DNA of 64,000 nt from Variovorax dokdonensis (GCF_030316895.1 NZ_JASZYV010000003.1:989758-1053757), one strand, 5' to 3'. Counted from the first letter of the stretch, positions 16,997-26,177 are shown. Translations and numbers: made by a program. The notes: generated by a model from the letters alone, not told the origin.

Positions 16997-18034
16997 ATGT
17001 CGTCCAACCAGCACCCCATGCTCAACGTGGCCGTCAAGGCCGCTCGCGCCGCCGGCGCCATCATCAACCGCGCTGCACTCGACGTCGAAGCCGTGCGGGT
17101 GTCGCAAAAGCAGGTCAACGACTTCGTCACCGAAGTCGACCACGCCAGCGAAAGCGCCATCATCCAGACGCTGCTCGAGGCCTATCCCGGCCACGGCATC
17201 CTGGCCGAGGAATCGGGGCGCGAGCATGGCGCCAAGAACTCCGAATTCGTCTGGATCATCGATCCGTTGGACGGCACCACCAATTTCATCCATGGCTTTC
17301 CGGTCTATTGCGTCTCCATCGCGCTCGCGGTGAAGGGCAAGATCGAGCAGGCTGTCGTCTACGACCCCACCCGCAACGACCTGTTCACCGCCACCCGCGG
17401 GCGCGGCGCGTTCCTGAACGACCGCCGTATCCGCGTGAGCAAGCGCACCCGACTCAACGAGTGCCTGATCTCCACCGGCTTCCCGTTCCGGACCGGCGAC
17501 AACTTCAAGCAATACCTGGCGATCATGGCCGACCTCATGCCGCGCGCGGCGGGCCTGCGGCGCCCTGGGGCCGCCGCGCTCGACCTGGCCTATGTGGCTG
17601 CGGGCTCTTGCGACGCCTTCTTCGAGACGGGCCTGAACATCTGGGACGTGGCGGCCGGCTCGCTGCTCGTGACCGAGGCGGGCGGCCTCATCGGCAATTT
17701 CACCGGCGAGCCCGACTTCCTGGAGCAGCGCGAATGCCTGGCCGGCGCGCCCCGCGTGTACGGCCAATTGGTGCCGCTGCTGGCCAAGTACTCCAAGTTC
17801 GCCAGCGTCGACGACAAGCTCGATGCCTCCGAGCGCGTTCGCGCCGTGAGCCAGGAAGCAGCACGCCAGTCCGGCAATGCCACCGAAGGCGACATCTACG
17901 CGCGCAGCACCGTCTCGCTGCAGCAACCCGACGCGCAAGCCGCTGATGGCGAAGCCGCACCGGCACCCGCCCCGCGCAAGCCGCTGCGCGCGCGCGCCAA
18001 CCCGGGCAACACGGACGGCAAATTCGGCCGATGA
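16997..18034 (+). CDS. suhB: Inositol-1-monophosphatase family protein
   Basis: A 345-residue member of the SuhB/IMPase family. These Mg2+-dependent phosphatases hydrolyse myo-inositol phosphate; in E. coli SuhB also acts in rRNA transcription antitermination. Metal-binding motifs are present: LAEESG (residue about 75), [12 protein letters not shown] and the late [15 protein letters not shown]. The first ATG at 16997 precedes a second at 17018 that starts at the usual [13 protein letters not shown]; either may be used. About 75 residues beyond the normal length form an Ala/Pro-rich, basic C-terminal tail. Its stop overlaps the start of the FUSC gene (ATGA). Confidence 0.93.
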   Translation: MSSNQHPMLNVAVKAARAAGAIINRAALDVEAVRVSQKQVNDFVTEVDHASESAIIQTLLEAYPGHGILAEESGREHGAKNSEFVWIIDPLDGTTNFIHGFPVYCVSIALAVKGKIEQAVVYDPTRNDLFTATRGRGAFLNDRRIRVSKRTRLNECLISTGFPFRTGDNFKQYLAIMADLMPRAAGLRRPGAAALDLAYVAAGSCDAFFETGLNIWDVAAGSLLVTEAGGLIGNFTGEPDFLEQRECLAGAPRVYGQLVPLLAKYSKFASVDDKLDASERVRAVSQEAARQSGNATEGDIYARSTVSLQQPDAQAADGEAAPAPAPRKPLRARANPGNTDGKFGR

Positions 18035-20271
18035 CGCTATCGCCCGTCGCCGCGGCGCGCGCCCGCGCGGCGATGCGGGTGGCGCTGTCCTACTACGTCA
18101 CCAATGGCGTGGCCGTGGCGCTCGGCCTGGCCTTCATCTCGGCGATGGCGCATCTGCTGCTGGGACCGATCGCCGCAGCAGCAGTGTCGGTCGGCGTGAT
18201 CGTCGCCACGCCGCCTGATCTGGCGGCGCCGCGCCGCGGAAAGCTGCGGCAGATGCTCCCGGCGCCCTTGATCGGCGTGCCCTTGTTCTTCGCGGTGCAG
18301 ATGCTGCACACGCATCCACTGGAGCTGGGCCTGCTGCTGGTGCCAGCGACTTTTTTCGCCTTCCTGGGCATGGCGTGGGGCAAGCGGGGCATTCCGATCG
18401 CCATTGCGGTGATGTTCTCGATGATCTTCGCCATGGCGACGCCTCCACCCGCCAGCGCGAAGGAGGCATTGAGCACCACGATGTATTTCGGACTTGGCGG
18501 CCTGCTCTACGTGGTGTGGGCTGCGCTTTCCAACATCGTCCTCAACGGGCGCTACCGCGTGCAGTTCATCGCCGATGTGCTTCTCTCGCTGGCGGCGCTG
18601 ATGCGCACGCATGCGCGCCAGTTCGACGCGCCCGACGACACCGACGACGTGCGCGAGACCGAGGCCCCGCTGGTCGGCCGGCTATTGCGCGAGCAGTCCG
18701 CATTGACCGACCAGTTGCAGGCGGCGCGCGACATCGTGCTCGAATCCCCCCGCACCGAGCGACGCCAGCGCCTTGCGGCAATGCTGATGATCGCGCTGGA
18801 AATGCGCGACCACCTGGTGGCCAGCGAACTCGATCTCGAGGCCCTGCGCGCCCATCCGTCCGGCGCCCGGATACTTGGAGAGATGCGCGCCATCCTGGAG
18901 GAACTGGCCGGAGAAACCGCCGCACTGGCCGACGCCCTGCTGCTCGGTCGCCAGCCTCAGGCGCCGCTCGACAGACGGCCCTACCTCACCAGCATTCAGA
19001 TGCCGCAGGACAGCCGCCCCAATAGCGCCGGCATGGGGCCCACGCCCGCCCTGCTGGCACGCGGCATCGCCAACCGCATCGGCCACCTCAACGACGACGT
19101 GCTGCGCATGACTCAGGTCGCGCGCAAGGACATCGAGCCCGACCTTGCCGCCGTGCGCACCGGCTGGAAGATGTTCGTCAGCCCCACGCGCTGGTCGCTG
19201 GCGCCGTTCCTGTCCATCTGGCGCTGGGACGCGCCACCGCTTCGCCACGCCATCCGTGCCACCTTGGCCATTGCCGCCGGTTATACGATCGCGTCGCTGC
19301 AGTCCTGGGGCTCGCACGACTACTGGATCCTGCTGACCATCACCGTCGTGCTGCGCGGCAGCCTGTCCCAGACGCTGGAGCGGCGCAATCACCGCGTGGC
19401 CGGCACCTTGCTGGGCTGCATCCTGGCAACCGCGCTGCTGGCATCGCATCCCTCGGCGTTCGAACTGCTGCTCTGCCTCACGGCCGCACAGGCCTTTGCG
19501 CATGCATTCGCGATCCGGCGCTACCTCTTCACCTCCGTGGCGGCCACCGTACTGGGGCTGGTACAGGCCCACATGCTCAACACGGGGATGTCGCCGTCGC
19601 TGGCGCTGTTCGAGCGCGTGGCAGACACGCTCATCGGCGCCAGCCTGGCCTGGATGTTCTGCTACGTGCTGCCCTCGTGGGAGCGGCATCAATTGCCGGC
19701 ACTGGTGGCGCGCACGCTGCGAGCCCAGGCGCGACATGCGAAGCTTGCGCTGTCGCCCGAGCAGCTCCATGCGGCCGACGACAGTCCCGAACTGGCCTGG
19801 CGACTTGCCCGGCGCGAGGCCTACGACTCGCTGTCGGCCCTGGTGCAGGCCACGCAGCGATCGCTCTCGGAACCGCGCGCAGTGCAGCCGCCGCTCGGGC
19901 CGCTGGAGCACCTTCAGGCGCACAGTTATCAGCTTCTGGCTCAGCTTAGCGCCGTCAAGTCCATGCTGGTTCTGCGCCGCGACCGGCTCACACCCGATCA
20001 GATCGAAGGGCCGATGACGCGCGTGGCCCATTACATCGACGAACAGCTGTCCGCCGACCCCGCGGACGCTTCGCGCTCACCGCCTCCCGAAGGCATGCCC
20101 GCCAGCCCCAGTTCGGGCGGCCCGGTGACATTGCCCGACCCATTCGAACATGACATCAGCCCCTGGCTGCTGCGCCGCCTGGATATCGCCAGTCGCATTG
20201 CCGTGCAACTGAAGGTCGACTCGGCACGCATCCTGCAGGCGCTGAACGACGAGCCCGACCCTCAACGATGA
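18031..20271 (+). CDS. FUSC-family inner membrane protein (YccS/YhfK-like)
   Basis: A 746-residue protein with two clusters of transmembrane helices: one near the N-terminus (residues about 20-180) and one around residues 400-550, separated by a soluble helical region. This internal duplication is the hallmark of the fusaric acid resistance/aromatic acid exporter superfamily; [34 protein letters not shown] is typical of the second half. Some relatives export aromatic acids, but YccS-like forms have no settled substrate. It overlaps suhB upstream and mscS downstream by four bases each, so the three are probably translated together. Confidence 0.85.
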   Translation: MTLSPVAAARARAAMRVALSYYVTNGVAVALGLAFISAMAHLLLGPIAAAAVSVGVIVATPPDLAAPRRGKLRQMLPAPLIGVPLFFAVQMLHTHPLELGLLLVPATFFAFLGMAWGKRGIPIAIAVMFSMIFAMATPPPASAKEALSTTMYFGLGGLLYVVWAALSNIVLNGRYRVQFIADVLLSLAALMRTHARQFDAPDDTDDVRETEAPLVGRLLREQSALTDQLQAARDIVLESPRTERRQRLAAMLMIALEMRDHLVASELDLEALRAHPSGARILGEMRAILEELAGETAALADALLLGRQPQAPLDRRPYLTSIQMPQDSRPNSAGMGPTPALLARGIANRIGHLNDDVLRMTQVARKDIEPDLAAVRTGWKMFVSPTRWSLAPFLSIWRWDAPPLRHAIRATLAIAAGYTIASLQSWGSHDYWILLTITVVLRGSLSQTLERRNHRVAGTLLGCILATALLASHPSAFELLLCLTAAQAFAHAFAIRRYLFTSVAATVLGLVQAHMLNTGMSPSLALFERVADTLIGASLAWMFCYVLPSWERHQLPALVARTLRAQARHAKLALSPEQLHAADDSPELAWRLARREAYDSLSALVQATQRSLSEPRAVQPPLGPLEHLQAHSYQLLAQLSAVKSMLVLRRDRLTPDQIEGPMTRVAHYIDEQLSADPADASRSPPPEGMPASPSSGGPVTLPDPFEHDISPWLLRRLDIASRIAVQLKVDSARILQALNDEPDPQR

Positions 20272-21353
20272 CGCTTGATCTGCTGACATCCCACGAATGG
20301 TTTCTCCCCGTCGTGGCCGCCCTGGCGGCCGCGCCGCTGGCGTTCATCGCCCATCGCATCGCCTCCGCGGTGCTGATCCGACTCACGCGTGGCCTGCCCG
20401 GCCTGCATGGCATGGTGGTGCAGGCGCGCTCCCCGGCTGGCTGGCTGATCCCGCTGCTGGCGCTGGAGCTGATCTGGCAGGGTGCGCCGAACGACCTCCC
20501 TGGCATCGACGCCGTCCGCCACCTCACCGGCCTGCTGCTGATTGCCACGGGCACGTGGTTGGTGGTGCGCGCGATCCGCGGCTTCACGCAGGGATTCCTG
20601 GATGCGCACCCCGCCAACCTGAGCGACAACCTTCAGGCGCGGCGCATCCACACCCAGGGCCGCGTGCTGTCCCGAACGGCCATGTCTGCGGCGGTCGTGA
20701 TCGGTGTGTCGATGGCGCTCATGACCTTCCCAGGCGCCCGACAGGTCGGCACCAGCCTGCTCGCCTCGGCCGGCGTAATCGGCCTGGTCGTGGGCCTGGC
20801 TGCCAAGCCCTTCTTCGGTAATCTGGTCGCGGGCCTGCAGTTGGCGCTGGCGCAACCGATTCGCATCGACGACGTGCTGGTGGTCGAGGGCGAGTGGGGC
20901 CGGGTCGAGGAAATCACCGGCAGCTTCGTGGTCGTGCGAATCTGGGACGACCGGCGCCTGATCCTGCCGCTGACGTACTTCATCGAAAAGCCATTCCAGA
21001 ACTGGACGCGCAGCAGCGCGCAACTGCTGGGCACGGTGTTCTTCTATGTCGACTTCAGCATGCCCCTGGCCCCCCTGCGCGCCGAACTGGAACGCGTGGT
21101 GCGTTCCGCGCCCGAGTGGGATGGCCGCACCTTCTTGCTGCAGGTGACCGACACCACCGAGCGCACCATGCAGCTTCGGGTGCTCGCCACGGCGGCCGAT
21201 TCGGGCCTGGCCTTCGATTTGCGCTGCCGCATTCGCGAAGCCCTGATCGACTTCATGCAGCGCAAGCATCCCGACAGCCTGCCGCAGCTTCGTATCGTCC
21301 GCGAGGGCGAGCCGCCCGGCAGCGTCCCCGCGGCGGCGCAGGCTGTGCGCTGA
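20268..21353 (+). CDS. Small-conductance mechanosensitive channel (MscS family)
   Basis: A 361-residue protein with three or four N-terminal membrane segments, then the MscS pore helix and beta-domain: GTSLLASAGVIGLVVGLAAKPFFGNLVAG, followed by AQPIRIDDVLVVEGEWGRVEEITGSFVVVRIWDDRRLILPL. The C-terminal alpha/beta cage domain follows. Channels of this type open on osmotic downshock and release solutes. The start overlaps the FUSC gene stop (ATGA). The pore segment is canonical; the extra N-terminal helices make it longer than E. coli MscS (286 residues). Confidence 0.9.
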   Translation: MTLDLLTSHEWFLPVVAALAAAPLAFIAHRIASAVLIRLTRGLPGLHGMVVQARSPAGWLIPLLALELIWQGAPNDLPGIDAVRHLTGLLLIATGTWLVVRAIRGFTQGFLDAHPANLSDNLQARRIHTQGRVLSRTAMSAAVVIGVSMALMTFPGARQVGTSLLASAGVIGLVVGLAAKPFFGNLVAGLQLALAQPIRIDDVLVVEGEWGRVEEITGSFVVVRIWDDRRLILPLTYFIEKPFQNWTRSSAQLLGTVFFYVDFSMPLAPLRAELERVVRSAPEWDGRTFLLQVTDTTERTMQLRVLATAADSGLAFDLRCRIREALIDFMQRKHPDSLPQLRIVREGEPPGSVPAAAQAVR

Positions 21354-21543
21354 TCATCCGCAAGCCCTGTCCGCGTCGCTGGCACGGGCGGCGCCATCGG
21401 GGTAATTCCGAGGCACTGTCGTTCGATTCGGCTTCATTGCTGACCTAAAGTCGATGGTTGGCGCCCTGCCCCGACGTGCAGGCGCTGGCAACCACTCGGG
21501 CAGGCGTCCCGCCCGCTCGACCAAGTACGACGAAGGCAACAGC

Positions 21544-22521
21544 ATGAATCTCCGCACCACGCTCCACCGCATCGCAGGCGCCATCGCCGCGGCCGGCCTG
21601 ATGGCCGCCAGCTCGGCACTCCACGCGCAGAACCTCGACGGCCCGCTGCGCATCGTGGTGGGCTACGCGCCAGGCGGCGCCACCGATCGCGTGGCGCGCA
21701 TCGTCGGCGACAAGCTCTCCGCCAAGCTTGGCGTGCCCGTGGTCGTGGACAACAAGCCTGGCGCGGGCGGCCGCTTGGCCGCGCAGCAGGTCAAGGCCAC
21801 CCCCGCCAACCAGAACGTGCTGATGGTGGCCAACCCCGCCGTCATCGTGGTCGCGCCCCTGGTCTTCAAGGACAACGGCTACGACGCCGAGAAGGACTTC
21901 GTTCCCGTGTCCCACGTGAACGACTACGAGTTCTCGCTGGCTGTCGCCACGGCCGTTCCGGTCAAGCAGCTTTCGCACCTGTTCGCCTGGATGAAGGCCA
22001 ATCCCAGCCAGTCGAACTTCGGCGTGCCGGCCACGGGCAGCCTGCCGCACTTCTTCGCCCTGATGGCCGGCGAGAAGGCGGGCGTATCGGCCCAGGTGAT
22101 CGGCTACCGGGGTTCCGGCCCGCTGCTCACCGACCTGATCGGCGGGCAGGTGCCCATCGCGGTCGACACCTTCGATGTGGCCCTGCCGCAGCACGAGGCC
22201 GGCAAGATCCGCATCCTCGCAATGTCGGGCACCAAGCGCTCGCCCTTTGCCCCCGACGTACCCACCTTCAAGGAAGCAGGGCTCGATCTGGCCGCCACCG
22301 GCTGGAACGCCTTCTTTGCCCCGGCCAGCATGCCGCCAGCCAAGGTCACCATGCTGTCCAAGGCCATCCAGGAGGTGATGAAAGACCCGGACACGCTTGC
22401 GCGCTTCAACGCGGCCAAGATGACGGCCGTTTCAAGCAGTCAGGCGCAAACCCAGGCCATGTTGAGCGCGTTCCGTGCGCAGTGGGCCCCCGTGGTCCGC
22501 AAATCGGGCTACCAGCCTTGA
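21544..22521 (+). CDS. Bug-family periplasmic solute-binding protein
   Basis: A 325-residue receptor of the tripartite tricarboxylate (TctC/Bug) type. It has a signal peptide ending SALHAQ and the typical opening GPLRIVVGYAPGGATDRVARIVGDKLS, followed by VVVDNKPGAGGRLAAQQV and a C-terminal LAMSGTKRSPFAPDVPTFKEAG segment. Bug proteins bind carboxylates or amides in the periplasm. No TctA or TctB membrane gene is near, as is usual for the large Bug families of Burkholderiales. The roughly 190-base region upstream after mscS holds no recognisable site apart from a possible promoter. Ligand unknown. Confidence 0.9.
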   Translation: MNLRTTLHRIAGAIAAAGLMAASSALHAQNLDGPLRIVVGYAPGGATDRVARIVGDKLSAKLGVPVVVDNKPGAGGRLAAQQVKATPANQNVLMVANPAVIVVAPLVFKDNGYDAEKDFVPVSHVNDYEFSLAVATAVPVKQLSHLFAWMKANPSQSNFGVPATGSLPHFFALMAGEKAGVSAQVIGYRGSGPLLTDLIGGQVPIAVDTFDVALPQHEAGKIRILAMSGTKRSPFAPDVPTFKEAGLDLAATGWNAFFAPASMPPAKVTMLSKAIQEVMKDPDTLARFNAAKMTAVSSSQAQTQAMLSAFRAQWAPVVRKSGYQP

Positions 22522-22527
22522 AACATG

Positions 22528-22555
22528 CTGCGGCGAGCGTCACGCAACGCCGCAG
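22528..22555 (+). terminator. Hairpin after the Bug gene
   Basis: Arms CTGCGGCG (22528-22535) and CGCCGCAG (22548-22555) pair perfectly around a 12-base loop, seven bases after the stop at 22521. No T-tract follows, so termination is uncertain. Confidence 0.35.
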
Positions 22556-22696
22556 CGAACGCCGACACGCTTGACGGGCATGCGCTGACAGGGCCGAGCT
22601 CGCCCCGGGCGCAGCATGAAGTCCGGGCGGCATGGGCCGCCCCATCGCCACGGGAAAGCCAACGGATCAGACCGTGGCCACCAAAAGGAGATGTTC

Positions 22697-23002
22697 ATGC
22701 CCAGAGGTGACAAGTCGGCTTACTCCGACAAGCAAAAGCGCAAGGCCCGCCACATCGAGGAAGGCTACGAGTCGCGCGGCGTGTCCGAACACGAAGCGGA
22801 GCGGCGCGCATGGGCCACCGTCAACAAGGAAAGTGGCGGCGGCAACAACAGCGGCAGCGGGCGCGGTAAGCCAGACAGCCACAGTGCGGCGCGCAAGGGC
22901 GGCCACATCGGCGGCCAGGCTTCTGCCCGTCGCAGCGCCGCGCAACGCTCGGCATCCGCAAAGAAGGCAGCGGCCACGCGCCGCCGTCATGCATCGGCTT
23001 GA
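22697..23002 (+). CDS. Small basic protein with histone-like C-terminal tail (often labelled plasmid stabilisation protein)
   Basis: A 101-residue hydrophilic protein. The N-terminal half (DKSAYSDKQKRKARHIEEG, then ERRAWATVNKESGGG) matches a widespread family of small bacterial proteins that databases call plasmid stabilisation or ChaB-like; its function is not established. The C-terminal half is rich in Lys, Arg, Ala and Ser and carries KGGHIGGQA, similar to KGG stress-protein repeats, then a lysine/alanine tail like histone H1. It could bind nucleic acid. An AAGGAG ends six bases before the ATG at 22697; the ATG at 22691 would be too close to it. Confidence 0.75.
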   Translation: MPRGDKSAYSDKQKRKARHIEEGYESRGVSEHEAERRAWATVNKESGGGNNSGSGRGKPDSHSAARKGGHIGGQASARRSAAQRSASAKKAAATRRRHASA

Positions 23003-23020
23003 TGCAGGGAGGATCCAGCC

Positions 23021-23383
23021 ATGTCATATGTCGACGGTTTTGTCGTTCCGGTGCCCAAGGAGAAGGTCGAGGCCTATCGGAAGATGGCTCATAGTGCCGG
23101 CGAAATCTGGCGCGAATACGGCGCACTCCAGTTTCGCGAATGCGTGTCCGACGACGTGAAGCCAGGTGAATTGACTTCCTTCCCACAAGCGGTGGATCTG
23201 AAGGAGGGCGAGGTCGTCATGTTCTCGTGGATCGTCTACGCTTCGCGCGCAGATCGCGACGCCATCAATGAGAAGGTGATGAAGGACCCGCGCCTCGCAG
23301 AGATGATGAAGCCGGGCGCCGATGTGCCCTTCGACGCCAAGCGGATGATCTACGGCGGCTTCGAGGTGCTCGTCGATCTTTGA
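23021..23383 (+). CDS. DUF1428 (YbaA-like) protein
   Basis: A 120-residue protein beginning MSYVDGFVVPVPKEKVEAYR, with ARSKADRDAINEKVMKDPRL-like spacing (here YASRADRDAINEKV) and RMIYGGFEVLVDL near the end. This is the full-length DUF1428/YbaA family, a ferredoxin-like alpha/beta-barrel fold related to antibiotic biosynthesis monooxygenases; no reaction is known. A strong GGGAGGATCCAGCC precedes the ATG. It follows the small basic protein by 18 bases and may share its transcript. Confidence 0.88.
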   Translation: MSYVDGFVVPVPKEKVEAYRKMAHSAGEIWREYGALQFRECVSDDVKPGELTSFPQAVDLKEGEVVMFSWIVYASRADRDAINEKVMKDPRLAEMMKPGADVPFDAKRMIYGGFEVLVDL

Positions 23384-23448
23384 GTCGGCGACAACTCGCT
23401 CCTAGGACGTTGCGGGCACAATGCCCGCAACTGTCGGAGAAGCATTTC

Positions 23449-23841
23449 ATGTTGTTGTTGACCAAACAGCGCCTGCGTGGCGCCAACCTCGTCCTGGCGC
23501 TTCTGACCTCGGTGGGCGTGCATGTGTCCGCGCAGGCGGCTGGCGACCTCATGTTCCTGAAGAACAGCCCTGCCACCAAGTTCACCCAGGCTGATTTCCA
23601 GATGCTTTCCAAGAGTATCGACCAGGCCTTGGCTGGGCCCGCCGACGGCCCTGCGCAGACTTGGAAGAACGACACGACTGGCGCCTCTGGCACGGTCACC
23701 CCGCAGTCCGGCCAGGACTCGGCAGGCGCCCAGGAATGCCGCCGCCTGAAGATCGCGAACAGCTACAAGATGATGAAGGACGAAGGCATCTACACCTTCT
23801 GCCGCACTGGCAGCAAGGGCAAGTGGAAACTGCGGCCCTGA
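23449..23841 (+). CDS. Exported small protein, surface-antigen-like
   Basis: A 130-residue protein with an N-terminal hydrophobic signal (cleavage near VSAQAAG). The mature part includes LKNSPATKFTQADFQMLSKSIDQAL and WKNDTTGASGTVTPQ, then two cysteines (AQECRRLKI and YTFCRTG) near the end that could form a disulphide. The layout, with TWKNDTTGASGTVTP followed by ECRRLKI, resembles the C-terminal domain of RT0821/17 kDa-type surface antigens, but the glycine-zipper region is absent. I do not assign a function. The ATG at 23449 is preferred because it begins the signal peptide; the frame stays open for another 69 bases upstream. Confidence 0.65.
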   Translation: MLLLTKQRLRGANLVLALLTSVGVHVSAQAAGDLMFLKNSPATKFTQADFQMLSKSIDQALAGPADGPAQTWKNDTTGASGTVTPQSGQDSAGAQECRRLKIANSYKMMKDEGIYTFCRTGSKGKWKLRP

Positions 23842-23963
23842 GGCCGGGCGCACTCTTCCCCACATGTATCCATTCGTTTGGGGAAGACGCGGATCGCAGA
23901 CTGCGGCAAAAACGCGGTATGCGTGGCCCTTGGCGTGCCACCGCGCCCCATGGGACACAAGCA

Positions 23964-24416
23964 ATGAATGCGACTGGACTGGAAAGCGACTTCATCATGC
24001 CGCGCATGCAGCGCAGCATTGCCGCCTCTCGGAACGCGGCCCGCGAAACCACGGAGGATTCGGGTGCGGCGGAAGGCAGCGTCCTGGGTGCCGTGGCCTT
24101 GGCGGAGCAGACCATCTCCGAACTTCTGCGCCTTCTGGAAGAACACATGAGCGTGCGCGCCGCCTTCGTCGCGCGGCAGCCCAACGATGATGCCAACTCC
24201 GCCGGCCCCGCCGACGGCGCATGCGACCAGGGCGAAGGCACGGGCGTCGGCATGCCGATTCGTCTGGCGGACGGCAACATCTTCGGCATGCTCTGCTTCT
24301 TCCGCGCTGGCGACCAGGCACAGCTCGACGATCGCGACGTGCGTCGTCTGCAGATGTCCGCCCGCCTGGCCGCCCGCATGATCGATGGGCACTACGCGCA
24401 CGGCATTCCTGCCTGA
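23964..24416 (+). CDS. Small protein with the C-terminal half of a GAF domain
   Basis: A 150-residue protein. Its second half (GVGMPIRLADGNIFGMLCFF, then DDRDVRRLQMSARLAARMID) looks like the end of a GAF sensory domain of the kind found before EAL/GGDEF modules, but the first half of the domain is replaced by a helical, polar region. No output domain follows. It may be a degraded or minimal GAF protein. The ATG at 23964 is the only good start after the previous gene; the open frame upstream overlaps the preceding CDS and is not coding. A terminator-like hairpin follows. Confidence 0.6.
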   Translation: MNATGLESDFIMPRMQRSIAASRNAARETTEDSGAAEGSVLGAVALAEQTISELLRLLEEHMSVRAAFVARQPNDDANSAGPADGACDQGEGTGVGMPIRLADGNIFGMLCFFRAGDQAQLDDRDVRRLQMSARLAARMIDGHYAHGIPA

Positions 24417-24425
24417 GCTCGTCCC

Positions 24426-24443
24426 GACCGTCCGCTGACGGTC
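24426..24443 (+). terminator. Terminator-like hairpin after the GAF-like gene
   Basis: Perfect arms GACCGTC (24426-24432) and GACGGTC (24437-24443) with a four-base loop lie ten bases after the stop codon. The tail GCGCATTTCC is only weakly T-rich, so strength is uncertain. The remaining bases to 24614 hold no other clear signal beyond a short ATTGT/ACAAT repeat near 24550. Confidence 0.45.
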
Positions 24444-24614
24444 GCGCATTTCCCCCGACCACACTCGGTCCGCAAGGGGCCGCTCCGCTGCAATTTGCGC
24501 AGGCAAGGCACGACAGTTGCATTGCCATCGGCGAACCTTGCGCCTGAAAATTGTTGTTCACAATAACTCGGCCGCATCGTCGACAATCGCCTTCCGATCA
24601 GCCCCCGCTGCGCC

Positions 24615-25268
24615 ATGTCTTCGACACCGACCTCCCCCACCACCGAAATCGACTTCTCGGCCATCACCGCCTACCAACGCTACAAGTTGATGGCCAGCCT
24701 CATCGTGCCCAGGCCCATCGCCCTGGTAACGACGCAGAACGACCAGGGCGTGATCAACGCCGCGCCCTTCTCGATGTTCAACATGCTGGGCGAGGACCCG
24801 CCCATCTTGATGATCAGCATCAACAAGCTGCAGGACGAGCTGCTCAAGGACACCTCCGCCAACATCCTGGCCAACGGCGAGTTCGTGGTCCACATCGCCG
24901 ACGAGCCCATGGCCGAGCAGATGCATCGCTGCGGCGACAAACTCCCCGCCAGCGAAAGCGAACTGGACGCCGTGGGCCTGACCAGCGCGCCATCGCGCAC
25001 CGTCCGTCCGCCGCGCATCGTCGAGGCGCCAGTGGCCTTCGAGTGCAAGCTCTCCGAAAAGCTGGAGACCGCCAGCCGCCACATCTTCATCGGCGAGGTG
25101 AAGTGGCTGCATGCGCGAGAAGGCCTGATCGACCTGGAGCGCTACCGCGTGCACCTGCAGCACTACTTCCCGGTGGCACGCTTTGGCGCAAGCTTCTACG
25201 TGCGCACGCGGGACCGCTTCTCGATGGAAGCGGCCACTGCGATCAACACCATCGATTCGCTCGACTGA
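24615..25268 (+). CDS. Flavin reductase-like (FMN-binding split-barrel) protein
   Basis: A 217-residue protein with the flavin reductase-like domain: YQRYKLMASLIVPRPIALVTT at the start, then GVINAAPFSMFNMLGEDPPILMISI and a NGEFVVHI segment. Members of this DIM6/NTAB family bind FMN and either reduce it for a partner oxygenase or act alone. It ends 28 bases from the convergent IclR gene and is separated from the Rieske cluster by it, so it could serve that pathway but is transcribed independently. No strong Shine-Dalgarno sequence precedes the ATG. Confidence 0.87.
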   Translation: MSSTPTSPTTEIDFSAITAYQRYKLMASLIVPRPIALVTTQNDQGVINAAPFSMFNMLGEDPPILMISINKLQDELLKDTSANILANGEFVVHIADEPMAEQMHRCGDKLPASESELDAVGLTSAPSRTVRPPRIVEAPVAFECKLSEKLETASRHIFIGEVKWLHAREGLIDLERYRVHLQHYFPVARFGASFYVRTRDRFSMEAATAINTIDSLD

Positions 25269-25296
25269 TCGCGCGACGCTTCTGGCGAGCGGAGTC

Positions 25297-26049
25297 CTAC
25301 CGCTGGCCGAGCGCCTGGGACAGCTTTCTGGACTCAACCTTGAGCTGCTCGACGAATTGCTTCACACGCGCCTCGTCGACCCGCACTCCTGGCCCAAAGA
25401 CGGCCAGTGAGCCGATGACGTTGCCGTCTCCGAGGAATACCGGAACGGCGACGGCGACCGCACCCTTGATGAGTTCATCGCGACTCACTTCGTAACCCTG
25501 CTCGCGCACCGTCTGAAGCCTCTTGTGCAACTTCTCGAGGTCGGTCGAAGCGTCGACCCCATCCTGGACATAGACGTCGGGTGAGGTCAGGTTGGCCAAG
25601 ATGACACGTCCGCTTGCCCCTTTGGCGACGTGCTCACGGTGTCCTACTCCGCGCTTGAAGCTCAGTGGCTGCACGCTGGGCAGTTCGGCCACGCACAGCC
25701 GGTCGCGCCCCTCATGAACCAGAAGGGCCACCGTCTCTCCAGTTTCTTCCCACAATCTCCGTAACGCGGGTCCGGCGACAGCGGCAATGTCCAGTCCCAT
25801 GCCCCAAACGTGGGCCAACTGCGCCACCGAGGCGCCGAGGGCGAAGCGTTGCGGATCGCCGGAAGAGAGGATGAAGCCCTTGTTTTCAAGCGTGCGCAAC
25901 AGGCGGTAGAGCGTCGGGCGGCTGAGGTTCACCCGCTTCAACAAATCGCTCGCGGTCAGCTCTCGGTCGCCAGGACTGAAGGCCATCAATATGTCCAGCG
26001 CGCGCTCGACTGCACGGACGCCATCGCCCGCCTTTTCTTCTTCGTTCAC
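25297..26049 (-). CDS. IclR-family transcriptional regulator
   Basis: A 250-residue regulator with an N-terminal winged helix-turn-helix (residues about 11-65: AVERALDILMAFS, then LSRPTLYRLLRTLENKGFI) and a C-terminal IclR effector domain (SGRVILANL, then AVAVPVFLGDGNVIGSLAVFGPG). The start is a GTG, supported by GGAGG six bases upstream; the nearby ATG runs into a stop at once. It is divergent from the Rieske oxygenase gene, and the 152-base gap holds three TGTCC-N7-GGACA-type repeats, so it very likely controls the oxygenase cluster and perhaps itself. The effector is presumably the substrate or a product of the pathway. Confidence 0.93.
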   Translation of the reverse strand: MNEEEKAGDGVRAVERALDILMAFSPGDRELTASDLLKRVNLSRPTLYRLLRTLENKGFILSSGDPQRFALGASVAQLAHVWGMGLDIAAVAGPALRRLWEETGETVALLVHEGRDRLCVAELPSVQPLSFKRGVGHREHVAKGASGRVILANLTSPDVYVQDGVDASTDLEKLHKRLQTVREQGYEVSRDELIKGAVAVAVPVFLGDGNVIGSLAVFGPGVRVDEARVKQFVEQLKVESRKLSQALGQR

Positions 26050-26092
26050 CCCATACCTCCAGCCATTGAAGTGGCCCTGATCATAGTCAATA

Positions 26093-26109
26093 TGTCCAAC
26101 AGACGGACA
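26093..26109. promoter_or_regulatory. Operator-like repeat 1 (IclR candidate site)
   Basis: TGTCC (26093-26097), seven bases, then GGACA (26105-26109): a perfect inverted repeat. It lies nearest the regulator gene, about 44 bases before its GTG, and is well placed for autoregulation of the iclR transcript. Confidence 0.7.
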
Positions 26110-26124
26110 ACAATTTCAATTTTG

Positions 26125-26153
26125 TTGACTCACATCAAACTTGTCCGTACTAT
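26125..26153 (+). promoter_or_regulatory. Promoter of the Rieske oxygenase cluster
   Basis: TTGACT (26125-26130) and TACTAT (26148-26153) are 17 bases apart and each close to the sigma-70 consensus. Transcription would start near 26160. Repeat 2 covers the -10 element and repeat 3 covers the start point and the first transcribed bases, so a bound regulator would block RNA polymerase. The first real start codon follows at 26202. Confidence 0.7.
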
Positions 26154-26158
26154 GGATA
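26142..26158. promoter_or_regulatory. Operator-like repeat 2, overlapping the -10 element
   Basis: TGTCC (26142-26146), seven bases, then GGATA (26154-26158): the same repeat with one mismatch in the second arm. It includes the whole -10 hexamer of the oxygenase promoter and lies 49 bases from repeat 1 and 19 from repeat 3. Confidence 0.6.
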
Positions 26159-26160
26159 CA

Positions 26161-26177
26161 TGTCCATCCAACGGACA
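26161..26177. promoter_or_regulatory. Operator-like repeat 3, at the transcription start
   Basis: TGTCC (26161-26165), seven bases, then GGACA (26173-26177): a perfect copy of repeat 1 in which only the inner seven bases differ. It sits at the predicted transcription start of the oxygenase gene. Confidence 0.7.
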
